From assembly GCF_000292245.2 (NCBI RefSeq), contig NZ_ALPT02000064.1:1-24573 (forward strand): DNA of 24,573 nucleotides, read 5' to 3'. This DNA comes from Alkalihalobacillus alcalophilus ATCC 27647 = CGMCC 1.3604 (GTDB lineage: Bacteria; Bacillota; Bacilli; Bacillales; Bacillaceae_D). Position numbers and translations under genes: made by a program. The notes beneath the pieces are model-generated. The model saw only the letters and a program-made list of their open reading frames with translations. It had not been told where the DNA came from and ran no database searches. Of the stretch, positions 1 through 6,338 are shown piece by piece. The stretch's first letter is position 1. Each line of letters opens with the position of its first letter.

Positions 1-25
1 AAGTAAAACAATCTTAAATTACAAT

Positions 26-75
26 GAAGCCAAAGTATGCATTGTTTTATTCACTCAAATGCATATTTTGGCTTC
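26..75. terminator. Strong hairpin terminator of an upstream gene
   Basis: Two 18-base arms (26-43 and 58-75) pair with a single G-T wobble around a 14-base loop. T-rich sequence follows. The gene it would terminate is outside the window to the left. Reading the other strand also gives a usable hairpin, so it may act in both directions. Confidence 0.75.
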
Positions 76-105
76 TTATTATTCTGTTGGGCTTTTTTCA
101 TCGAT

Positions 106-195
106 TGGTAAATCCAATGGCGATGTATGGTAAATTCCTTGGCATTCGGTGGTAAAAAACATGGCAAGGGTGGTAAAATCAAGTGGCTGTAATCA
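106..195 (+). repeat. Four-unit 22-bp repeat array A (transposon-end-like)
   Basis: The unit is TGGTAAA-N5-TGGC followed by about six bases, with starts at 106, 128, 150 and 171. The array closes with TGGCTGTAATCA at 184-195. A second array in inverted orientation lies at 3012-3105 and shares the closing 12 bases exactly. Regular short binding-site-like repeats ending in a conserved 5'-TGATTACA terminus (read inward) resemble transposase-binding arrays at the ends of Tn7/Mu-type elements. The motif differs from the TnsB-like sites at 337-436. A short basic reading frame from ATG 127 to TAA 192 runs through the array but has no ribosome binding site. Function is inference. Confidence 0.5.
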
Positions 196-330
196 CGAAG
201 AACATGAAAGGACAAAATAAATTAAAAATAAACAAACTTATGCCATATTTACTTCAATAAAGTGACATATTTATATTACAAATACCCCTGAAAAACTTTA
301 TTTTTTATGCCATTTTATATTAAAATCCAC

Positions 331-436
331 AGTAGATTTGAAATAAAGTCGCGATGTTTATAAAAAAGATGCGATGTTTATAAAAAAGATGCGATGTTTA
401 AAATAAAGTCGCGACGTTTATAAAAAAGTTTCGAAG
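331..436 (+). repeat. Tn7-like right end with five TnsB-type sites
   Basis: After a terminal AGTAGATTTG, five direct repeats run at an exact 20-bp period: 337-356, 357-376, 377-396, 397-416 and 417-436. The second and third are both TTTATAAAAAAGATGCGATG. The first and fourth carry the AAATAAAGTCGCG form. The right end of Tn7 carries closely packed TnsB sites just upstream of tnsA, and the AATAAAGT core matches Tn7 ends. Here a tnsA remnant starts 41 bp further in, in the expected orientation. No 5-bp target duplication pairs this end with any other end in the window. Confidence 0.75.
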
Positions 437-441
437 CTTTG

Positions 442-476
442 CCCCTTTGGATATGATTATCTAAAGGGGTGTTTTT
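442..476 (+). promoter_or_regulatory. tnsA leader hairpin that sequesters the ribosome binding site
   Basis: CCCCTTTGG (442-450) pairs with CTAAAGGGG (461-469). The right arm contains the only Shine-Dalgarno-like sequence (AAAGGGG) for the GTG start at 477, and a T-run follows directly. The structure could therefore both terminate incoming transcription and hide the ribosome binding site, limiting transposase expression. A diverged copy (5098-5127) precedes the second tnsA remnant and keeps its pairing through wobble pairs. Confidence 0.6.
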
Positions 477-947
477 GTGTCGAAAAGAAAAAGAACATCT
501 AAAATTGATAAGTGGATTAAAGAAGGTCGGGGAACGGGCAGTGGGGCAGATTATCAGCCTTCGCTTAAAATTCAAGATGTTTCCTCATTAGGTCGGTCAA
601 CCAGATTAAAAGGTATAAAAACCGGAAGACAACATGGGTTTTTATCAGATTTGGAACGGAATTACTTTTATTTAACTGAATTTTCCGATGTTATTGTAGA
701 TATTCGTGAACAATTTCCTTTATTACCACAAGAAGAGACGATTGTCATTGCTGAAGAGCTTGGGATTAAACACCCAGCTGATCCGAAAACAGGCGTTCAA
801 ATTGTTATGACAACGGATTTTTTATTAACAGTTGATAAAGGACAATGCGTGTTTGAGGTAGCCCGTACAATAAAAATGAAGGATTGTCATAAATTACTGA
901 AAAAATTGCATTTTTTACGAACAAACAAATATAAAATACTCATTTAA
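477..947 (+). CDS. tnsA: TnsA-like transposon endonuclease, C-terminally truncated
   Basis: This is the catalytic N-terminal part of TnsA, the restriction-endonuclease-fold subunit that cuts the 5' ends of Tn7-type elements beside the DDE transposase TnsB. Family marks are the KWIKEGRGTGSGADYQP opening, IQDVSSLGR, the LSDLERNYFYL motif with Glu60, MTTDFLLTV with Asp114, and the ARTIK motif with Lys133. These fit the E-D-K triad of Tn7 TnsA. TnsA is normally about 270 residues; this one ends at 156, so the winged-helix C-terminal domain that contacts TnsC is missing and the last 20 residues look unrelated. The GTG start at 477 is supported by the aligned ATG of the second copy at 5134. No tnsB, tnsC or tnsD follows. 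The gene is very probably non-functional in transposition. Confidence 0.8.
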   Translation: MSKRKRTSKIDKWIKEGRGTGSGADYQPSLKIQDVSSLGRSTRLKGIKTGRQHGFLSDLERNYFYLTEFSDVIVDIREQFPLLPQEETIVIAEELGIKHPADPKTGVQIVMTTDFLLTVDKGQCVFEVARTIKMKDCHKLLKKLHFLRTNKYKILI

Positions 948-1111
948 ACAAAATGACTACGAACATTGAGCTTATAATAAGAAAAACCCACACATCTCAA
1001 ACAAATATCGTTCGAAATACATAGGTTGAGTTTTTCTTTGGAATTTTATTTTACGAAGAACACAAATGGAAAAATTGTCTAGCTGAGAACAGCAGACAGT
1101 TTTTAACATGA

Positions 1112-1240
1112 CTTGGTTTGGAATAAAGTTTGCTATAAATGCCGACTTTATAATACCAGATACCATTACATTTTAAACATAAATTAATCAAGCTATACGG
1201 ACTTAGATTTTGGTTTGTAGACATTTTTATAAAAAAGATA
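1112..1240 (+). repeat. Tn7-like left-type end, plus orientation
   Basis: The stretch beginning TTGGTTTGGAATAAAGTTTG (1114-1133) matches, almost base for base, the reverse complement of the left ends at 2539 and 6256. A second site, TTTATAAAAAAGAT (1226-1239), lies 109 bp further in. That is similar to the 121-bp spacing between the two sites of the left end at 2391-2539. The usual TGT terminus is degraded. The minus-strand open frame covering 972-1166 is probably a by-product of this non-coding DNA. Confidence 0.5.
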
Positions 1241-1346
1241 ACTAATTTTCTTTTACTCTATCAAATATCTGTTATTATACCTTGAACACATCACAAACTT
1301 ATTCAAAGACAATACTATTTAGCTTTTGACATCATAGCTTGTTCTT

Positions 1347-1550
1347 TTATACTAAGTTATGAGATTTGGCATAATCGATTATGGCATAAAATTCTTCTGA
1401 CGAGAACTCCTTTATTACTTTGCCATTTTCGATATAAAGGTAACGTTCCAAATACTCAACCACTTGGTTCTTGGTATTATTGAGAGTAATACCAAGATCC
1501 TCTTTCTTTATTAACTTGGGTTGAGCCTGTAATAAAGTTTCTTTTTGCAA
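1347..1550 (-). CDS. Hypothetical protein, probable gene remnant
   Basis: This is a 67-residue reading frame from a TTG start without a convincing ribosome binding site. The same frame stays open upstream to 1676, adding about 40 residues that include a FKHGTGHSSGVKL stretch, so the true protein was probably longer and has lost its 5' part. The sequence is charged and soluble, with no transmembrane segment. I do not recognise the family. Its upstream extension overlaps a toxin-like remnant on the other strand (1640-1780), which suggests two unrelated fragments joined here. Confidence 0.3.
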   Translation of the reverse strand: MQKETLLQAQPKLIKKEDLGITLNNTKNQVVEYLERYLYIENGKVIKEFSSEEFYAIIDYAKSHNLV

Positions 1551-1639
1551 TTTGACGCCACTACTATGCCCTGTTCCATGCTTGAATATGAAAATATTGC
1601 ATCGTCTTAAATCAGCGAAATAATTATTTAATAACGTAA

Positions 1640-1780
1640 CATTTTCATTTTCAGCTAGAGTTCGAATCTGTTGTATTTAGGTTAGACTACTTTCCGATTA
1701 AAACAGGTGGAAAAAATGTTCTTCATTATCATGTTCCTCCTAATTTAAAAATCATTATACAATTTTTTGAAGTAAGGTGA
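1640..1780 (+). pseudogene. C-terminal remnant of a polymorphic-toxin-like protein
   Basis: An open frame without a start codon encodes 46 residues including RLDYFPIKTGGKN, HYHVPPN and a final QFFEV, and stops with TGA at 1778-1780. Compact His-rich C-termini of the form LDY-x-P...GGKN-x-LHYHV are typical of toxin tips of LXG, Rhs and WapA-type polymorphic toxins; this is family-level recollection, not a search result. The next gene starts five bases after the stop, the usual toxin-immunity arrangement. Everything upstream of the tip is missing, so the toxin cannot be made. Confidence 0.4.
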
Positions 1781-1784
1781 TTAA

Positions 1785-2063
1785 ATGTTAAAGTTTGTTG
1801 ATGAAATGCATATGCATGCTGGATTTTATGAAAAAGGTTTTGATTTAGAAGGTATATTTCTTAAGGTTCATAAAAAAGATATTTGGTGTTTATTTTTTAA
1901 TTTTCATGACTTTAATATTAAAATAAGTAATGAAAGTAAATACCCGAAAGTTGAGCAATTCGGATGTTTAGTGGAGATTGTTCAGATTACTGAAGCAGAG
2001 TTTACAGATGAAATTGCAAATAATATATTTATTGATTTTTTAAAGTCAGAATCTATTATCTAA
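1785..2063 (+). CDS. Small acidic protein, possible orphan immunity protein
   Basis: This 92-residue soluble protein has a good ribosome binding site (AAGGTGA, about six bases before ATG 1785). It is rich in aromatic and acidic residues, with no signal peptide or membrane segment. It starts five bases after the stop of a toxin-tip remnant and is followed by a strong terminator at 2100-2144. From context I infer a cognate immunity protein kept after the toxin decayed, neutralising the toxin in the cytoplasm. The sequence itself matches no family that I recognise, so the role rests on position alone. Confidence 0.5.
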   Translation: MLKFVDEMHMHAGFYEKGFDLEGIFLKVHKKDIWCLFFNFHDFNIKISNESKYPKVEQFGCLVEIVQITEAEFTDEIANNIFIDFLKSESII

Positions 2064-2099
2064 ATAATTATTCTGTATAAAGTTACTGAAAAAAAACCC

Positions 2100-2144
2100 A
2101 AGAAGATATGATTCCCATGACACATTTGGGGATCATATCTTCTT
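2100..2144. terminator. 17-bp stem terminator after the immunity-like gene
   Basis: Arms 2100-2116 and 2128-2144 pair over 17 bases with one T-G wobble and an 11-base loop. An eight-A tract lies just left of the stem, so the minus-strand reading has the better U-tract. It may serve in both directions. Confidence 0.7.
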
Positions 2145-2311
2145 TAGTTGCAAAAATATAGAACAAAGTAAGGGGAAAAGCTTAGTGGTAAAGGTGTGAC
2201 TTTTGAGCATTGTGGATGATAGAGCCAGTGAATACGGTTAAGAGACTCACTATGGGAATGCTATTATTATTTTTACATACAACAATGGATATCGTGGCGT
2301 GAAATGATGTA

Positions 2312-2539
2312 TGTAGGTTTGAAATAAAGTTACACCGTTTCTGAGTATGATTTATTAAGTCAATATTACTATATAAGTTTTTTGAAATCTTTTGATCAAA
2401 CTTTTTTATAAAAATTGCACATTACTTCACTAAGGGAGTATACATTTTGAACCATCTTTTTTCAAAACAGGTTCTTTACATCTAATGTAAGATATGGTTT
2501 TGTGGAATGTCTTTGATCAAACTTTATTCCAAAGCTACA
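2312..2539 (+). mobile_element. 228-bp end-to-end mini Tn7-like element
   Basis: The element opens with TGTAGGTTTGAAATAAAGTT (right-type end, TnsB-like site 2318-2337). It closes with a left-type end whose terminal site GATCAAACTTTATTCCAAA (2515-2533) is followed by GCTACA (2534-2539). An inner left-end site lies at 2391-2412. The tips are TGTAG...CTACA as in Tn7-like elements. Nothing between the ends codes for protein. The 5-bp flanks differ (ATGTA against AACTG), so there is no target duplication. It could be a deletion product or a non-autonomous MITE-like derivative. Confidence 0.6.
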
Positions 2540-2561
2540 AACTGTTATCTCCCTGTCTCTT

Positions 2562-2729
2562 TCTCCTTCCTCACGCTAAAAGGTCGATACCTACTGTTAA
2601 ATAGTTGGTACCTGAAGTGGAAGAAAGAGCGAAGAGAAAACGTAGGAACGCACGATGAACGCAACTTATATTTAATCGTAAAATCAATCAAAATTCGAGG
2701 CTGGATTCAATACGGGTCCAGTCTTTTTT
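2562..2729 (+). repeat. Repeated segment, copy 1, ending in a terminator
   Basis: About 100 bp beginning just outside the left end at 2539 resembles 7160-7256 and 11181-11280. The best block is GTTGGTACCTGAAGTGGAAG (from about 2604) against the same block at 7201 with one change. In the frame shared by the copies it reads as the end of a charged protein (S-I/V-P-x-V-K...EVEER) with stops in this copy. It ends in a hairpin (GGCTGGA 2699-2705, TCCAGTC 2717-2723) followed by six T, a rho-independent terminator. Identity is unknown: it may be a decayed gene 3' end used as an insertion neighbourhood. Confidence 0.5.
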
Positions 2730-3011
2730 CTTTCCTCAATCCTTGTCCAATCCCTTCTCCAATAAGACTTTCAACGATCTTTTCCCTTATCTTCTTCTTT
2801 TCTCTATTTCTTTTCAGGTGTTTCTCTTATTGTTCTCTCGTCTTTTCCCTTGTTTCTACTTTCTATTTACGGAAGAACTTTTTAATATTGTCGGAATATT
2901 CAATTCAGTCAAGAGTAGAAAAAAGAAGGAGAAAACGGATGTTTTAGGGAAGAGCTTTTTAGCAGGGGGACAGTAACCGAATTAAGAATGGGTATGGACA
3001 ATCTTTAGAAC
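2730..3011. other. Non-coding stretch with a pyrimidine-rich tract
   Basis: About 2720-2880 is strongly C/T-rich on the plus strand, which produces overlapping open frames of low-complexity Phe/Leu/Ser residues that are not credible proteins. The purine-rich complement holds a short frame that reads like a coiled-coil tail (IVESLIGEGIGQGLRKEKR) and ends near 2707, possibly a gene fragment. I see no other feature. Confidence 0.3.
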
Positions 3012-3105
3012 TGATTACAGCCATTGATATGTACCACCTCTGACATAGCACTTACCACTAAATGACAAAAACTGTACCGAAGAATGACAGACTAGTTTAC
3101 CACTG
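3012..3105 (-). repeat. Four-unit 22-bp repeat array B, inverted relative to array A
   Basis: On the plus strand it starts with TGATTACAGCCA (3012-3023). TGACA then recurs at 3041, 3063 and 3085, an exact 22-bp period, and each unit ends with a TACC box. Reverse-complemented, it aligns unit by unit with 106-195, and the closing 12 bases are identical. It is probably an end array of a second transposon family. A weaker partner may lie at 3170-3225 (a GTGGTACATA block in plus orientation). Confidence 0.5.
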
Positions 3106-3312
3106 AAATCCTTCTGGTGATAAAGCATATAAAAAATGTTATAAAAGTTGATTGATTTTCAATATGGCCAGGGTTTTGTAAACCGTTCAGGATGAGTCTA
3201 GTGGTACATAGTAGACTAAATATTACGCAACAAACAATTAAGATTAAACTTTATTTTTCTTAATTCGAAAGCATAAACTAATAACGATTCATCCATTATT
3301 TAAAATTTGGGT

Positions 3313-3360
3313 TGTCACAGTGGATCTTGAATTCGTACAAATGATGAACGAATTGTGACA
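3313..3360. promoter_or_regulatory. Nested inverted repeat upstream of the serine hydrolase gene
   Basis: Outer arms TGTCACA (3313-3319) and TGTGACA (3354-3360) and inner arms AATTCGT (3330-3336) and ACGAATT (3348-3354) are perfect inverted repeats, sharing one base. The element sits 75 bp before the start codon at 3435. It could be an operator or an untranslated-region hairpin. Confidence 0.35.
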
Positions 3361-3434
3361 TTTTTGGAAATTACAAGGGAAATTTGCAGAATAGTAATAA
3401 AATATTTATATCTTGATAAATTTGGAGGTTATCT

Positions 3435-4964
3435 ATGAAAAGAAAAGCCATCACTTTTCTTATATTGGCAATCATCACTACTATTGCATTTTCTTTGAAT
3501 CATAACGATCTAACTAGAACAACCGATCTTGATAAATTGATTAAAGACGTAGAAACAAAAACTGAAAAATTACTAAGTAAAAGTAATATTCCTGGGGCAG
3601 CAATTTCTGTGCTAGAAGATGGCCAAGTTACATGGATAGGTACGTTCGGTTATGCGGATCTTGACGTTAAAAGGAAAGTTGATCAAAACACTGTGTTTCA
3701 AGTTGCTTCGATTTCTAAATCAGTGACAGCACTTGGTGTGATGAAATTGGTGGAGGATGGTCTCATCCATTTAGATGATCCTATTGAGAATTATATAACA
3801 AGATGGCAGCTACCTGAAAGTGAATATGACCCAAAAGCGATAACAGTGCGAGGGTTATTAAGTCATACATCAGGGCTATCTGTCGGTGGAGGTTATCCTG
3901 GCTACGAGTCCAATACACAGCTGCCTACTTTAGAGCAATCACTTAGTGGGATTGGTGGAGGTTCAAAACCTGTTGAATTAGAAAATGAACCTGGAGCACG
4001 GTATAGCTATTCAGGTGGTGGTTATAACTTACTGCAACTCATGATCGAAGAAGTAATAGGAGAAGACTTTCATTCATATCTAAATGAAGTTGTTCTTGCA
4101 CCGTTAGGAATGGAAAATAGTAGTTTTCAATGGGATGATCATCTCCAAGATAAGACAGCGAAAGCTTACGATGTAAAACTACAGTTGTTACCAAACTACA
4201 TATTTACCGAGAAAGCAGCGGCCGGACTTTATACAACGATAGAAGACATGAATAAGTTTATCATTGCTGAAATCAATAGCTTTCACAGATCGGGGATTTT
4301 AGAAGCTGACACGGTTCAAGAGATGTTTAGCCCTATTTTAGAAGTTAGAGGTTTTGAAAGCTTTATTAATGATGAGGCGGCATTAGGTCATTTTATTAAT
4401 CACGCAAATAACCGTATAATCGTTACACATGATGGAAGTAACAACGGTTGGAAAGCACATTTTTCGATGGAACCACAAACAGGAAATGGGCTTATTATAT
4501 TAACGAATGGAAATAACGGTACTTATTTGTTAAATGAATTAGTTAGTGCTTGGTACTATACAAACTTTGGGATCGAACGCCAGTTTGATCAATTAAGGCA
4601 TACTGTAATGGCGACGGTGTATGCTCTCTCAATATTGATTTTATGTTGGTCATTAAGTGTCATAGTTAATTTAGTTTCTGCTTTTATTAAGAAGGAGTTA
4701 ATAGTTACTACGTATTCAAATAAGAAAGTTCTTTTATCAAAAGTGCTCATATCCATTGTTTTAGTGAGTGGAGCGTTTCTTTTGAGCAAGATTTCGGTAC
4801 TGATTTTATGGTTCATTGATCCGTTTATTGTAATCCTACTCGTCACATCTGTCTTTATTAGAACAATATTAGCAGTTTTACAACTATACATAAGGGAGAG
4901 GGAGATACGTAAACATGTATTGAAGAGATCGATGAAGAAAAGGTTTTTGTTTAATAATTTGTGA
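3435..4964 (+). CDS. Membrane-anchored serine hydrolase, beta-lactamase/class C PBP family
   Basis: This 509-residue protein has an N-terminal signal/anchor (residues 1-21) and an extracellular serine hydrolase domain (about 35-375) of the Beta-lactamase (AmpC/EstB-like) family. The catalytic SxxK is Ser92-Ile-Ser-Lys95. The second motif is Tyr192-Ser-Gly, where Tyr-x-Asn is usual. The third is His332-Asp-Gly, in place of the KTG/HTG box. HTSGLSVGGG (144-153) is also characteristic. The last 120 residues add about three hydrophobic segments (about 393-418, 432-461, 462-485) and a basic tail, a layout seen in FmtA/PbpX-like cell-wall hydrolases and D-amino-acid peptidase relatives. GGAGGT lies eight bases before the ATG. 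It stands alone. Substrate is unknown: a peptidoglycan or teichoic-acid D-alanine ester or a peptide is likelier than a beta-lactam. Confidence 0.85.
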   Translation: MKRKAITFLILAIITTIAFSLNHNDLTRTTDLDKLIKDVETKTEKLLSKSNIPGAAISVLEDGQVTWIGTFGYADLDVKRKVDQNTVFQVASISKSVTALGVMKLVEDGLIHLDDPIENYITRWQLPESEYDPKAITVRGLLSHTSGLSVGGGYPGYESNTQLPTLEQSLSGIGGGSKPVELENEPGARYSYSGGGYNLLQLMIEEVIGEDFHSYLNEVVLAPLGMENSSFQWDDHLQDKTAKAYDVKLQLLPNYIFTEKAAAGLYTTIEDMNKFIIAEINSFHRSGILEADTVQEMFSPILEVRGFESFINDEAALGHFINHANNRIIVTHDGSNNGWKAHFSMEPQTGNGLIILTNGNNGTYLLNELVSAWYYTNFGIERQFDQLRHTVMATVYALSILILCWSLSVIVNLVSAFIKKELIVTTYSNKKVLLSKVLISIVLVSGAFLLSKISVLILWFIDPFIVILLVTSVFIRTILAVLQLYIREREIRKHVLKRSMKKRFLFNNL

Positions 4965-5097
4965 TAATCTCTGTAAGGCACTTCAGATGTTTTAGAAAGT
5001 CCGATTGTTTTGATGAATTTTAGTTACTAACATTAATGTCCGTGAACAGTAGGTTTGAAATAAAGTTGTGCTGTTTATAAAAAATTTGCACCGATTT

Positions 5098-5127
5098 ACC
5101 CCTTTGGATATGATTGTCTGAAGGGGT
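5098..5127 (+). promoter_or_regulatory. Second tnsA leader hairpin
   Basis: ACCCCTTTGG (5098-5107) pairs with CTGAAGGGGT (5118-5127). The right arm holds the ribosome binding site AAGGGG for ATG 5134. It is homologous to 442-469, with substitutions that keep pairing by wobble. Confidence 0.55.
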
Positions 5128-5133
5128 GTTTTT

Positions 5134-5205
5134 ATGGAGAGAAGAACACCTAAAATTGAGAAGTGGATTAAAGAAGGTTGGGGAACTGGTTCTAATACGT
5201 TTTAA
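5134..5205 (+). pseudogene. tnsA: tnsA 5' remnant
   Basis: Twenty-three codons from ATG 5134 encode MERRTPKIEKWIKEGWGTGS and three more residues before TAA. They align with the first residues of the tnsA fragment at 477 (KIDKWIKEGRGTGSG). Homology stops abruptly at about 5195, at the fusion with the cargo gene's upstream region. It might still be translated as a short peptide just before the kinase gene. Confidence 0.7.
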
Positions 5206-5224
5206 AATAAGAAAGGAAAGAAAG

Positions 5225-6175
5225 ATGATGGATGGAAAAAATGAACTTGTTCCACAATTTGTTCAACAAAAAGCGAAAAGCTTAGGTGATGAAGGTGAAA
5301 AATGGTTGCATCATTTAAAGGATATGATCGATGATTTGGAACAGAGATGGGGCATACGTGTAGAACAAACGCTTGAAGGTGGCTCGGAAGCTTTTGTAGC
5401 TGAAGTTACTACTCAAGACGGCAATAACGCTATTCTAAAATTAATGATGCCCCAGATGGAAGGAAACTCAGTATTTGAGCAAGAAGTTACAGCTCTACGG
5501 GTTGCAAACGGAGACGGCTATGTACGGCTAATCAAAGCAGAGCTGAGTCAAAGAGCTATCTTATTGGAACGTTTGGGTCCACCTTTGCATCAACTAGGGT
5601 ATTCTACTAAAGAAGAAATGGAAATTATCTGTTCGCTGCTTAAACGCTCATGGCAGCCTATACAACAGCCCCATCAACTACAATCGATTGATGAGCTTAT
5701 TAAATGGTTTACGAATTTTATACCGGAACTCTGGAATAACCTTGGAAAGCCATGTTCAAAGGCACTTATCGATCAATCGCTCACATTTTTAGAATCTCGA
5801 TTAACCAATATAGACTTCACAAAAGCTGTTTTGGTTCATGGGGATGCTCATCATGGAAATGTTCTTCAGGACTTAACTAAGACTCATCCTTCATTTAAAT
5901 TGATTGACCCTGATGGTTTGATAGGCGAACCATCCTACGACTTAGGTGTCCTCATGCGAGAGTGGCTCGATGAATTAATAGAAGATCCTTTAGAAATTGG
6001 CAAAAAGCGTTGTGCTTTACTTGGACAATTAACCGGCGTAGACACGCAAGGGATATGGGAATGGGGATACATTCAATCGGTCTCTACAGGTTTATTTTTA
6101 ATCAAAAGTGACCAAGAACAATTCGGCCGCAACATGCTTAAGGTAGCAGAAGCTTGGAAAAAGATTAGCTCATAG
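5225..6175 (+). CDS. Aminoglycoside phosphotransferase, streptomycin 6-kinase (APH(6)/StrB) family
   Basis: This 316-residue cytoplasmic kinase is predicted to transfer phosphate from ATP to a hydroxyl of streptomycin or a similar small molecule. It matches the aminoglycoside/hydroxyurea resistance kinase family: a Lys72 in ILKLM, a Glu-rich helix with Glu86, the catalytic loop HGDAHHGN (205-212, Asp207) and the metal-binding LIDPDGLIGEP (226-236, Asp228). I chose ATG 5225 (a second ATG is at 5228) because GAAAGGAAAG lies just upstream. An in-frame upstream ATG at 5114 lies inside the tnsA leader hairpin and is unlikely. The gene sits alone inside a mini Tn7-like element as cargo. Whether it confers resistance is not shown; chromosomal members of this family also act on other substrates. 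Confidence 0.85.
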   Translation: MMDGKNELVPQFVQQKAKSLGDEGEKWLHHLKDMIDDLEQRWGIRVEQTLEGGSEAFVAEVTTQDGNNAILKLMMPQMEGNSVFEQEVTALRVANGDGYVRLIKAELSQRAILLERLGPPLHQLGYSTKEEMEIICSLLKRSWQPIQQPHQLQSIDELIKWFTNFIPELWNNLGKPCSKALIDQSLTFLESRLTNIDFTKAVLVHGDAHHGNVLQDLTKTHPSFKLIDPDGLIGEPSYDLGVLMREWLDELIEDPLEIGKKRCALLGQLTGVDTQGIWEWGYIQSVSTGLFLIKSDQEQFGRNMLKVAEAWKKISS

Positions 6176-6259
6176 TAGGTTTACTGATTCATGAAAATTG
6201 CTCGATTGTTGAACAAAATTAGGTAGAAAATGATCAAACTTTATTTCAAACCAACATAC

Positions 6260-6283
6260 TGTTGTTTTGAAATAAAGTTCTTA
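6260..6283 (+). repeat. Right-type Tn7-like end abutting the previous element
   Basis: TGTTGTTTTGAAATAAAGTT starts three bases after the left end at 6256, so two elements touch nearly tail to head. The second TnsB site is unrecognisable. A possible partner is the left-type end at 11151-11178, which would give a 4.9-kb unit holding the transporter genes. Without a target duplication this pairing is speculative. Confidence 0.5.
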
Positions 6284-6305
6284 CTTGAAAAATAATGTTT
6301 AGAAG

Positions 6306-6338
6306 AGCTCAGTCAATTAACGGCTGAGCTGTTTTTTT
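6306..6338 (+). terminator. Rho-independent terminator
   Basis: AGCTCAG (6306-6312) pairs with CTGAGCT (6324-6330) and a run of seven T follows. It lies downstream of the kinase gene, beyond the double transposon end, and is the first good terminator for that transcript. Confidence 0.7.

Larger units (their letters stand above)
5048..6256 (+). mobile_element. Mini Tn7-like element carrying a phosphotransferase gene
   Basis: The left boundary is AGTAGGTTTGAAATAAAGTT with two 20-bp TnsB-like sites (5054-5073, 5074-5093), then the tnsA leader hairpin and 23 codons of tnsA. The right boundary is a left-type end, GATCAAACTTTATTTCAAA (6232-6250), closing with CCAACA at 6256. Between them is one intact gene, an aminoglycoside-type kinase. 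The junction inside tnsA (about 5195) looks like a deletion that replaced the transposition genes with cargo. Flanks do not match as a target duplication. Confidence 0.55.

Noticed and set aside
331..436. CRISPR array
   Set aside because: The repeats are contiguous at 20 bp with no unique spacers, and no cas genes occur; they fit transposase sites next to tnsA.
972..1166. Minus-strand open frame of 64 residues
   Set aside because: It runs over a transposon end (1112-1240), has no ribosome binding site and no family pattern; a CxxC pair in another frame hinted at a zinc ribbon but is too weak.
2507..2976. Two overlapping plus-strand open frames
   Set aside because: They arise from a pyrimidine-rich tract and from the repeated segment; the composition is low-complexity and one starts inside a transposon end.
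3170..3225. Opposite end partner for array B
   Set aside because: Only a GTGGTACATA block and a rough spacing agree; the tip TGTAATCA is not present.
4589..4981. Minus-strand open frame of 130 residues
   Set aside because: It is antisense to the membrane tail of the serine hydrolase, without a start signal or recognisable family.
5114..5224. N-terminal extension of the phosphotransferase
   Set aside because: These codons lie in the tnsA leader and stub in a different frame, and a ribosome binding site precedes ATG 5225.
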